NCBI RefSeq assembly: GCF_004342605.1 | Contig: NZ_SLZL01000019.1 | Span: 32,693 to 96,692, forward strand | Direction: 5' to 3' | Length of the DNA: 64,000 bases | From: Caulobacter sp. BK020 | GTDB taxonomy: Bacteria; Pseudomonadota; Alphaproteobacteria; Caulobacterales; Caulobacteraceae | In this document: positions 57,276-64,000 of the stretch, piece after piece | How positions within the stretch are numbered: position 1 is the stretch's first letter | Layout: each line of letters starts with the position of its first letter | Position numbers and translations under genes: made by a program | Notes under the pieces: model-generated | The model's input: the letters and a program-made list of their open reading frames with translations, nothing else | Databases searched by the model: none | Told to the model about the DNA's origin: nothing

Positions 57276-58316
57276 CTACAGCGTCGACATGTCGATCACG
57301 AACCGATACCGCACGTCGCTCTTCTGCATGCGGGCGTAGGCCTCGTTGATCTGGTCGATGGCGATGGTCTCGATGTCGGCGACGATGCCGTGCTCGCCGC
57401 AGAAATCGAGCATCTCCTGGGTTTCCTTGATCGAGCCGATCATCGAGCCGGCCAGGGTGCGCCGGCCGGGGATCAGGGCGAAGGCGTTCAGGGTCGCCGG
57501 CTCCTCCGGGGCCCCGACCAGCACCATGGTCCCGTCCACCTTCAGCAGGTTCAGATAGGCGCCCCAGTCCAGCGCCGCCGACACGGTGCAGATCAGCAGG
57601 TCGAAGGTCCCGGCCAGGGTCTCGAAGGTCTTGGGATCGCTGGTGGCGTAGTAGTGGTCGGCGCCCATCTTCAAACCGTCTTCCTGCTTGGACAGGGTCT
57701 GGCTCAGCACCGTGACCTCCGCGCCCAGGGCGTGGGCCAGCTTGACGCCCATGTGGCCCAGGCCGCCCAGGCCGAGGATCGCGACCGTCTTGCCGGGGCC
57801 GGCGTTCCAGTGGCGCAGCGGCGAATAGAGCGTGATGCCGGCGCACAGCAGCGGCGCGGCGGCGTCCAGCGGCAGGCTGTCGGGGATCGACAGCACGTAG
57901 CCTTCCTTGACCACCATGTGGTCGGAATAGCCGCCATAGGTCGGCAGGTCGCTGCCCGGCTCGAAGCCGCTATAGGTCAGGATCAGGCCGGGCATGTACT
58001 GCTCGCGGTCCAGGTCGCGGGCGGCGCAGGTGGTGCAGCTGTCGACGAAGCAGCCGACGCCGACCCGGTCGCCTTCCTTGAAGCGGCTGACCTTGGACCC
58101 GACGGCGGTGACCACGCCGGTGATCTCGTGGCCGGGCACGATCGGATAGACGCTCTGGCCCCAGCCGTTATCGACCATGTGAAGGTCGGAGTGGCAGACG
58201 CCGCAGTGCTTGATGGCGATGACGACGTCGTCGTCATTGGGCTCGCGGCGGTCGAAGGTGAAGGGGGTCAGCGGCGCGGACGCGGTCGCGGCCGCGTAGC
58301 CTTTGGCGATGGCCAT
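57276..58316 (-). CDS. Zinc-type alcohol dehydrogenase with altered structural zinc site
   Basis: A 346-residue medium-chain dehydrogenase of the YahK/cinnamyl-alcohol type. Catalytic zinc ligands: Cys in HCGVCHSD and His-Glu in PGHEITG; NADP-binding loop [13 protein letters not shown] (near residue 178). The structural-zinc lobe normally has four Cys (CxxCxxCx7C); here [20 protein letters not shown] keeps only two, the third and fourth replaced by Arg and Met. The lobe may therefore not bind zinc. It probably reduces aldehydes. A GGGGGAGA-like site precedes the ATG at 58316. Confidence 0.88.
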   Translation of the reverse strand: MAIAKGYAAATASAPLTPFTFDRREPNDDDVVIAIKHCGVCHSDLHMVDNGWGQSVYPIVPGHEITGVVTAVGSKVSRFKEGDRVGVGCFVDSCTTCAARDLDREQYMPGLILTYSGFEPGSDLPTYGGYSDHMVVKEGYVLSIPDSLPLDAAAPLLCAGITLYSPLRHWNAGPGKTVAILGLGGLGHMGVKLAHALGAEVTVLSQTLSKQEDGLKMGADHYYATSDPKTFETLAGTFDLLICTVSAALDWGAYLNLLKVDGTMVLVGAPEEPATLNAFALIPGRRTLAGSMIGSIKETQEMLDFCGEHGIVADIETIAIDQINEAYARMQKSDVRYRFVIDMSTL

Positions 58317-58543
58317 CGGAAAATCCTCGAAGGTTCAGGGGGAGATGAACGCGGGGGGTGTGCCACGCGGAGCCCGCCGGGCGGTAGGCCGATCCTGCCC
58401 GCTTGATGCACGATCCTGCCAATCGCGGGCCGCCGATCCGCAAGCTTGACCTTTCCGGCGCCTCCAAGCTGGCCCTCGCGCCGCCGCGTCCCTACATGCC
58501 CTGACGTTGACGCGCCCGTCTCCGCCCGGTACCGCCCCTGTCC

Positions 58544-59404
58544 ATGACCGACCTGCCCCCTGGCCTCTCCGCCCTCGCCGACCGCTACGACGTGCTGCTG
58601 TGCGACGTCTGGGGGGTCATCCACAACGGGGTCGAGAGCTTCCCGGACGCCTGCCGGGCCCTGGTCGAGTGGCGGGCCCGCCGCGGGCCGGTGATCCTGA
58701 TCTCCAACTCGCCGCGCCCGTCCGAGCACGTGGTCGAGCAGCTGGACCGCCTGGGCGTGCCGCGCGAGGCCTGGAGCGCCTTCGTCACCTCGGGCGACGC
58801 CACCCGCACCCTGCTGGCCGCCCGCGCCCCCGGCCCGGCCTGGATCGTCGGCCCCGACCGCGACATGCCGCTGTATGACGGCCTGGGCCTGGAGACCGCC
58901 GGCCCCGAGAACGCCGCCTTCGTCGCCGTCACCGGCATGGTCGACGACGAGACCGAGGTCCCCGACGACTATCGCGACCGCCTGGCCATCGCCGCCGAGC
59001 GCGGCCTGACCCTGATCTGCGCCAATCCCGACCGGGTGGTGCAGCGCGGCTCGCGGCTGATCTATTGCGGCGGCTCACTGGCCGACCTCTACGAGGTGCT
59101 GGGCGGCGAAGTGCTGATGGCCGGCAAGCCCTACAAGCCGATCTACGACCTGGCCCTGGCCGAGGCGCAGGCGCTGAAGGGCGGCCCGGTCGACCGCTCG
59201 CGGGTGCTGTGCATCGGCGACGGGGTGATCACCGACGTCAAGGGCGCCCACGACGAGGGCCTGGCCTGCCTGTTCATCGCCAAGGGCATCCACGGCGAGC
59301 ACGCCATCGGTCCCGACGGCCGGCTGGATCCGGCCAAGGTCGAGGGCCTACTGGCCGCCGAGCGGGTGGGCGCGACCCACGCCATGGCCGACCTGGTCTG
59401 GTAG
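58544..59404 (+). CDS. HAD-superfamily class IIA phosphatase
   Basis: A 286-residue NagD-like hydrolase. Motif I LCDVWGVIHNG near residue 19 with the nucleophile Asp, motif II LISNSPRPSE, Lys in MAGKPYKPIYDLA (motif III) and motif IV CIGDGVITDVKGAHDEG. The C2A cap is between. The DxW form is the alphaproteobacterial subfamily. Likely dephosphorylates small metabolites or pyridoxal phosphate. Followed 34 bases later by a MaoC gene. Confidence 0.9.
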   Translation: MTDLPPGLSALADRYDVLLCDVWGVIHNGVESFPDACRALVEWRARRGPVILISNSPRPSEHVVEQLDRLGVPREAWSAFVTSGDATRTLLAARAPGPAWIVGPDRDMPLYDGLGLETAGPENAAFVAVTGMVDDETEVPDDYRDRLAIAAERGLTLICANPDRVVQRGSRLIYCGGSLADLYEVLGGEVLMAGKPYKPIYDLALAEAQALKGGPVDRSRVLCIGDGVITDVKGAHDEGLACLFIAKGIHGEHAIGPDGRLDPAKVEGLLAAERVGATHAMADLVW

Positions 59405-59438
59405 GACCGACCGTCGGGCACAGGAAGAAAGGGGCGTC

Positions 59439-59864
59439 ATGCCGGGACTGTTTCTCGAGGATCTCAGCGTCGGCCAGTCCGCCGAGTTGGCCCGTGTCGT
59501 GGCCGAGGCCGACATCGTCGCCTTCGCCCAGGTGACCGGCGACACCAACCCCGTGCACCTGGACCCCGACTACGCGGCGACCACCAGCTTCGGCGAGCGC
59601 GTCGCCCACGGCATGCTGTCGGCCGGTTACATCTCGGCGGTGCTGGGCACCAGCCTGCCCGGCCCGGGCGCGGTCTATCTGTCGCAGTCCCTGGCCTTCA
59701 AGCGGCCAGTGCGGATCGGCGACGCGGTCACCGCCCGCGCCACGATCACGGCCATCGACGCGGCCAAGGCCCAGGTGACCCTGGCCACCACCTGCCGGGT
59801 GCGCGGCAAGGCCGTGGTCGACGGCGAGGCCGTGGTCCTGGTCCCACGCAAGCCCGCCGCCTGA
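59439..59864 (+). CDS. MaoC-family (R)-specific enoyl-CoA hydratase
   Basis: A 141-residue hot-dog protein. The hydratase-2 active-site motif D-x4-NP-x-H is seen in VTGDTNPVHLDPDYAATTSFGERVAHGML, near residue 38. Matches PhaJ-like hydratases, which feed (R)-3-hydroxyacyl-CoA into polyhydroxybutyrate. No PHB genes are adjacent. A family A repeat follows. Confidence 0.92.
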   Translation: MPGLFLEDLSVGQSAELARVVAEADIVAFAQVTGDTNPVHLDPDYAATTSFGERVAHGMLSAGYISAVLGTSLPGPGAVYLSQSLAFKRPVRIGDAVTARATITAIDAAKAQVTLATTCRVRGKAVVDGEAVVLVPRKPAA

Positions 59865-59898
59865 GGACAAAGAACTCAAATGCCGCGCCACCCTTTTT

Positions 59899-60025
59899 CC
59901 GCTCATCCCGGCGAATGCCGGGACCCAGATCCCAAGGCGTCCGAGTTGATTGGAAAGGCTCCGCGCCCCTGGAGCCCAGCTCAGAGCCATTCCATCTGGG
60001 TCCCGGCATTCGCCGGGATGAGCGG
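59899..60025. repeat. Dispersed inverted repeat, family A
   Basis: CCGCTCATCCCGGCGAATGC at left, GCATTCGCCGGGATGAGCGG at right, 20-base perfect arms. The interior has ACCCAGATCCCA and CCATCTGGGTCC. Lies between maoC and ribF. Confidence 0.9.
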
Positions 60026-60062
60026 ATCGGGGTTAAAGGCCAAACTGGCGTAAGGACGTCCC

Positions 60063-61019
60063 ATGCCCCTGAAGACCATTCACGGCTGGAAGGACCTGCC
60101 CGAAGAGGATCGCGGCGCGGCCGTGGCCCTGGGCAATTTCGACGGCGTGCACCGCGGCCACCAGCAGGTGATCGCCCAGGCGGCCAAGGCGGCGCTGGCC
60201 GGCAGGCTGCCGCTGGGCGTGGTCACCTTCGACCCGCACCCGCGCCGGCTGTTTCGCCCCACCGAGCCGGCCTTCAAGCTGATGACCCACGGCCAGCAGG
60301 CCCGGGCCCTGGAAGCCCTGGGCGTCGACCTGCTGTACCTGCTGCCGTTCGACTTCGAGATGGCCAGCTTCGGCGACCGCGAGTTCGTCGAGAAGGTGCT
60401 GGTCGGCGGCCCCAATGGTCAAGGATTGGGCGTGAAGCACGTGGCGGTCGGCTTCGACATCTCGTTCGGCCGCGGCCGCACCGGCAGCGCCGAGCTGATG
60501 AAGGCCTATGGCGCGGAATACGGCTTCTCGGTCTCGGTGGCCGAACCGGTCGCCAACCGCGAGGGCGAGAAGTTCTCGTCGACCGGCGTGCGCGACGCCC
60601 TGCGCGACGGCCACCCCGAGGGCGCCGCGCGCATCCTGGGCCGGCCGTTCGCCATCGAGGGCGTGGTCCGCCGCGGCCAGCAGCTGGGCCGCCAGCTGGG
60701 CTTCCCCACGGCCAATGTCGAGGTCGAGGACTATGTGGTGCCCAAGCTCGGCGTCTACGCCACCCGCACCCGCCTGCCCGACGGCCGCGAGGTGCCCGGC
60801 GTGGCCAACCTCGGCAACAACCCCACCACCGGCGAGGTCGAGACCCGGCTGGAAACCTGGCTGTTCGACTTCGACGAGGACCTCTACGGCCAAGTCATCG
60901 AGACCGACCTGATCGCCTTCCTGCGCCCCGAGCTGAAGTTCGACAGCATCGAGCTGCTGGTCGAGCAGGTGCTGCGCGACGAGGTCGCGGCCCGGGCGAT
61001 CGTCGCGCCGGCGTTCTAA
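60063..61019 (+). CDS. ribF: Bifunctional riboflavin kinase/FAD synthetase
   Basis: A 318-residue enzyme making FMN and FAD. The N-terminal adenylyltransferase has ALGNFDGVHRGHQQVI (residues 21-36) and the SSTGVRDALRDGHPEGAARILG link; the C-terminal kinase has RQLGFPTANVEVEDY and VANLGNNPTTG, then LFDFDEDLYGQ. Typical length. No FMN riboswitch is seen upstream. Start ATG 60063 follows TAAGGACGTCC. Confidence 0.96.
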   Translation: MPLKTIHGWKDLPEEDRGAAVALGNFDGVHRGHQQVIAQAAKAALAGRLPLGVVTFDPHPRRLFRPTEPAFKLMTHGQQARALEALGVDLLYLLPFDFEMASFGDREFVEKVLVGGPNGQGLGVKHVAVGFDISFGRGRTGSAELMKAYGAEYGFSVSVAEPVANREGEKFSSTGVRDALRDGHPEGAARILGRPFAIEGVVRRGQQLGRQLGFPTANVEVEDYVVPKLGVYATRTRLPDGREVPGVANLGNNPTTGEVETRLETWLFDFDEDLYGQVIETDLIAFLRPELKFDSIELLVEQVLRDEVAARAIVAPAF

Positions 61020-61225
61020 GAGGCTCAGAGTCCGGCTGTTCGGCGCCCCGCCCACGGTGACGCTTGCCCGATCGCCTCCTGATGGAGGTTAATATTGTCG
61101 GATATGCGACTTAATCAGGCACAGCCTCGTCTCCAACTCGGGAAAATACGGATAACACCGATTTTTCGCCATGGACGCAAGCCGCGACCCAACCTACACT
61201 TTTAGCGTCAGTGTTGGAGGGGCCA

Positions 61226-61477
61226 GTGCGGACCGAGGTTCGAACGAAAGACCTGTGGCGATCGGCGCGGCGCGCCACCCGCCTGCTGCTGCCGCCCCGG
61301 CCGGCCCTGACCTCGCTGGAGGGCAAGATCCTGGCCTCCGCCTGGACCCTGGCCGCCCTGACCACCCTCAGCGTCGCCCTGGCCCAGGGCCTGCGCATGT
61401 TCCTGTTTTCGGCCCTGGCCGTCCTGTTCGGCACCCTGGCGGCGCTGTGGATGCTGGACGGCCTGGCGCGGCGGTAG
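61226..61477 (+). CDS. Small membrane protein of unknown function
   Basis: An 83-residue protein from GTG 61226, preferred because GGAGGGG lies five bases upstream; GTG 61211 would include that site. A basic N-terminus (RTKDLWRSARRATRLLLPPR) is followed by a hydrophobic region that could span the membrane twice (residues about 40-78). No family recognised. It lies just before the decayed hlyD and may be a bystander. Confidence 0.6.
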   Translation: MRTEVRTKDLWRSARRATRLLLPPRPALTSLEGKILASAWTLAALTTLSVALAQGLRMFLFSALAVLFGTLAALWMLDGLARR

Positions 61478-61578
61478 GGATGATCCCGGGCGTTATTGCC
61501 GTTGCCGTATCGGCCAAGGACCCGAGGGCCGCCGATCCGGGACCAGGTGGAAACTGCGCGACCTGGGGTGCGCCGCCC

Positions 61579-61840
61579 CCGTAGGCGCCACCCGCTACGG
61601 CGCGCTGAACCGGCGGATGATCCAGGCCTCTTCAGATGCGATCACCGATGAAAAAGAGCTCGGCGCTTTCCCGTCAAGGTGAAGCCACCTTTGACGCGAC
61701 TTAGGGTTGACGGACGGCCGGCTTTGCTGTCGGCTGGCCTGAGCGCTTCGGTCGAGATCGTGACGGGGAAACGGCGGGTGATTGAGTTCGTGTGGTCGCC
61801 GGTGGCCAAGAGGGTCAGCGAGGCGGGGCGGGAGCGGTGA
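61579..61840 (+). pseudogene. Remnant of a HlyD-family type I secretion adaptor (3' end, frameshifted)
   Basis: One frame reads TRYGALNRRMIQASSDAITDEKELGAF; a second frame continues PVKVKPPLTRLRVDG...LSAGLSASVEIVTGKRRVIEF, then SPVAKRVSEAGRER and stop TGA 61838-61840. Together these match the last roughly 85 residues of HlyD-type membrane fusion proteins (TRYG, DEK-G, LxxG-x-EI-TGKR-VIE, SP-EA-RER). A one-base shift near 61667 joins the parts. No HlyB or upstream HlyD part is present in the 61478-61578 stretch. The stop overlaps the next gene's start. Confidence 0.75.
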
Positions 61841-62391
61841 GGGGAAAGGTTTGGTTCGTGTCCACGGCAATGGTGCTCGCTGGCGCGGGGCTGTGGCTCC
61901 TTCTCGCACCATCTGCAAATATTTCAGCTTCTGGACAACTGGGGTGTGAATTTCACGATATTGGCGCCAACGAATTTACGGCCGTAGTTCGAGATTTGGA
62001 GAAGGGTGCCTCGGGTGAATGCACGCCAAATGGTAAAGAATATTTGGTAATAGTAACGCCAAAAACAAAGAAATACTCCGCCCTCGGCCCTATTGACGAG
62101 AGGTCGTTTTCGTTAACCGGCAAAGAGATCAATATAAGATCGATTACTTCCGAATTTGAAGAGGGTGCTAGCGTCAGGTTCTTCGAAGGGGGCAGCGCTA
62201 GACCAGTATACCCGGGAGGAAGTTTATCCCCATACTATATATGCAAGAATGATTCGTGTCTCGTTTCCTACGTTGACGGCGATCATGTTGTAAATGTCGT
62301 TTGGAGAAACAATGGTGACGATGTGTTGATTGAGAGCGTCGCCAGAAATTCCCAGGCCTTTGTAAGGTGGAATGTGGATAAAGTTAAATGA
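61837..62391 (+). CDS. Single-TM periplasmic-domain protein in an AT-rich segment; candidate immunity protein
   Basis: A 184-residue protein from GTG 61837 (overlapping the hlyD-remnant stop as GTGA). A TM/anchor helix at residues about 5-24 (VSTAMVLAGAGLWLLLAP), then a domain with Cys in LGCEFHD, GECTPN and ICKNDSCLV. No family recognised. From about 61915 the base composition drops sharply below the rest of the window, pointing to transfer. Its TGA overlaps the ATG of the large downstream gene (ATGA). Tight coupling to a likely exported effector and periplasmic placement suit an immunity role, by inference only. Confidence 0.65.
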   Translation: MRGKVWFVSTAMVLAGAGLWLLLAPSANISASGQLGCEFHDIGANEFTAVVRDLEKGASGECTPNGKEYLVIVTPKTKKYSALGPIDERSFSLTGKEINIRSITSEFEEGASVRFFEGGSARPVYPGGSLSPYYICKNDSCLVSYVDGDHVVNVVWRNNGDDVLIESVARNSQAFVRWNVDKVK

Positions 62392-64000
62392 CTGATTCTG
62401 CCAGCATCATGAATGATAAGCTTAATTTATACAAGTCATCTAATCAGAGATACTTGGGCTACCTATATTTGGATTCCCAAATACGCTCTATGCCGAATTT
62501 TTGGCTAAATTTTGATCTTGTGAGACTTTCGGCATGGTTAAGAACTGCTGCCCAGATAAACGCGCCATCATCATATATTTTTTCAAGTCAGGACGGGGCT
62601 GACTATAGGGATCTTAATACCTCGAAGTGGTTTTGGAAAAATTTTATATTTAAGTTTAATACAAAGGCGGCCTTTTATGGCCAGCAAGATCTCACGCTAA
62701 ACATGAGCGGTCAGCAGATTAGCGATAATCTTGCAGACAGTGTATTTTCTTTGTTCGTGTCGAAGGCGGCAAGCGGCCAGGTTCCAACCGGCCAGGAAAT
62801 TGGAACTCAGGACGTCTTCACTTCGGTGGCGCAGGCAGGCAATCCGCACTGGGCCTGGGCGGGCGGCCCTATAGGGCAGATTGTATTCAATTTTCCTAAT
62901 CCAATCGAGAATTATAGCGATTTCCTCAACTGGTCTGCTGTTTCAGGGCGGACGGTGATTGAGATGGGGGGAGACGCCGCGCTTGCGCCATTGGCAGCAT
63001 CCACCAATCCTGCCGATCGGATCGCTGCTGCAACGCTGAAGCTGTCGCTCGATTTTGAAACTCTTTATCGCATGTACGCCAAGACAAAAGGTGGCGTGAC
63101 GAGGATTGCCGATATTCGTGTTGATGGATTGACCCCCGAGGAGTTTCTCGCAAAGCGGGTCAAAGAAATTGAAAAGATGAAAGCAGACTATGAGAAAGGT
63201 GTCTACAACGCCTTTTTTTATAGTCAGATTGGATCTATTGCTGGGTCATCTCTTGGGCAATACCTTGGCGGCAGCAACGCCGTTAAGGGTATAGTATATA
63301 GCAGCGTTTTGGGCGAAGTTGGCGAGCGACTGGGGGCGGCTCTCGCGTCTGGAAGCCTGGCCGAAGCCGTGATGCCCTTGGCTACGACCAACGGCCTTGC
63401 AGTATTCGGAGAACAGATCGCTATTCGGGCCGGGCAGGCCGCGATTGGCTCTGTCAGTTCTTGGCTCTCGATGGAGCTTGGTGAAGCGCTCGGCCTGCAG
63501 GGCTTTGGCGCTGAATTGTTCACAACGGCTGGAAGCTACGTCACTGCCAAAGTCATTGGCAACCTCCTTGATTCCACCCTCGGCTCGACCAAGATCTTCA
63601 GCGGCTTCGTTACTCAGGTCACCGGCGGCAGTACGCCGTCAACCTCAGGAGCTGGACTAGCCGGCGCCGTCGGATCCTTCCTTGGCGCTAAACTCGGCGC
63701 CATGGTGGTCAGCCCCCAGACGCAGGCGGGGGTCGCGCTGTCCTCGATTGGTTCAGCCTTGGGGAGCTACCTTGTTTATGCCCGTTGGGGGGCGCAGCTA
63801 GGGAGTATCATTCCCGGTCTGGGCAATACCATCGGCGCCTTCGTCGGCTTCGTGCTCGGGGCGCTGATCGGCAACCTGTTCGGCAAGAGGAAGCCCAAGG
63901 TCCCATCGGCCAGCGCCGAGACGGTGCTGCAGATCCCCTATGCCCGCTACGAGCTGGGCGCGGTGACGGTGACCAACAACGGCAACCGCGACCTGGTCAC
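62388..64000 (+). CDS. N-terminal part of a large glycine-zipper-rich protein, probable type I-secreted effector (3' end outside window)
   Basis: The frame is open from ATG 62388 to the window end (537 residues) with no stop. Residues 1-275 are AT-rich, polar and aromatic (RYLGYLYLDSQ, WFWKNFIFKF), unlike anything recognised. Residues about 280-500 are Gly/Ala-rich with many GxxxG zippers (GSIAGSSLGQYLGG, GAVGSFLGAKLGAM, GNTIGAFVGFVLGALIGNLFG), ending in basic GKRKPK. Then SASAETVLQIPYARYELG starts a domain like those in giant calcium-binding RTX-type proteins. GC content returns to host level after about 63600. No signal peptide, as expected for type I secretion with a C-terminal signal. Confidence 0.75.
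   Translation, partial: MTDSASIMNDKLNLYKSSNQRYLGYLYLDSQIRSMPNFWLNFDLVRLSAWLRTAAQINAPSSYIFSSQDGADYRDLNTSKWFWKNFIFKFNTKAAFYGQQDLTLNMSGQQISDNLADSVFSLFVSKAASGQVPTGQEIGTQDVFTSVAQAGNPHWAWAGGPIGQIVFNFPNPIENYSDFLNWSAVSGRTVIEMGGDAALAPLAASTNPADRIAAATLKLSLDFETLYRMYAKTKGGVTRIADIRVDGLTPEEFLAKRVKEIEKMKADYEKGVYNAFFYSQIGSIAGSSLGQYLGGSNAVKGIVYSSVLGEVGERLGAALASGSLAEAVMPLATTNGLAVFGEQIAIRAGQAAIGSVSSWLSMELGEALGLQGFGAELFTTAGSYVTAKVIGNLLDSTLGSTKIFSGFVTQVTGGSTPSTSGAGLAGAVGSFLGAKLGAMVVSPQTQAGVALSSIGSALGSYLVYARWGAQLGSIIPGLGNTIGAFVGFVLGALIGNLFGKRKPKVPSASAETVLQIPYARYELGAVTVTNNGNRDLV

Noticed and set aside
62926..63660. Minus-strand and alternate-frame ORFs within the large glycine-zipper gene
   Set aside because: They lie inside a continuous frame from 62388 to the window end and lack start signals or recognisable content.

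Overview
The window is a GC-rich, gene-dense chromosomal stretch that looks like a Caulobacter species. The evidence is the third-position GC bias, an EAL-domain protein very like the flagellar positioning factor TipF, an ImuA-ImuB-DnaE2 mutagenesis operon preceded by a Caulobacter-type LexA box (GTTC-N7-GTTC), a GH47 mannosidase (a family rare in bacteria and, to my knowledge, characterised from Caulobacter sp. K31), and many short palindromic intergenic repeats. No phage, insertion sequence, CRISPR array, rRNA or tRNA was recognised.

Layout. 0-6 kb: 3' end of a ferredoxin-NADP reductase, moeA, a membrane-anchored nucleotide-sugar epimerase/dehydratase and a hybrid histidine kinase. 5.8-10 kb: a set of exported proteins (cupin, esterase, two Tat-exported Gfo/Idh/MocA oxidoreductases) that looks like a small sugar-modification module. 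10-17 kb: SOS mutasome imuA-imuB-dnaE2, divergent from a 3-methyladenine glycosylase gene. 17-21 kb: a VanZ-like gene, serA and serC (with a probable serC leader RNA) and two small unknown genes. 21-29 kb: a second hybrid kinase, small exported proteins, phzF-like, thiD, and a scar where two divergent genes lost their 5' ends. 29-32 kb: folP and two TetR regulators. 32-35.4 kb and 43.6 kb: the twin-TM/pduO/etfB/etfA group and 3-hydroxybutyryl-CoA dehydrogenase, separated here by about 8 kb of accessory genes (LysR, MarR, FAD monooxygenase, hydrolase, GH47 plus an unknown Tat protein). 44-53 kb: a PIN toxin-antitoxin pair, feoAB, and tipF flanked by two paralogous ParE-type modules. 53-61 kb: GNAT, GST/TetR, an Ada variant lacking the AraC domain in an operon with a 2OG-Fe(II) oxygenase, a zinc alcohol dehydrogenase, HAD phosphatase, MaoC hydratase and ribF. 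61.5-64 kb: a decayed HlyD adaptor, an AT-rich single-TM protein gene and the start of a very large glycine-zipper-rich protein that runs off the window.

Most notable points: (1) intergenic-type palindromic repeats have entered the coding regions of all three mutasome genes, at one place read in two frames by both ImuA and ImuB; (2) the AT-rich gene pair at the right end, next to a type I secretion adaptor remnant, could be a type I-secreted effector with its immunity protein; (3) GH47 is paired with an unrecognised Tat-exported enzyme-like protein; (4) twin ParE-type modules flank tipF; (5) at least five families of dispersed inverted repeats are present. All calls are from reading the sequence alone; no database search was possible.
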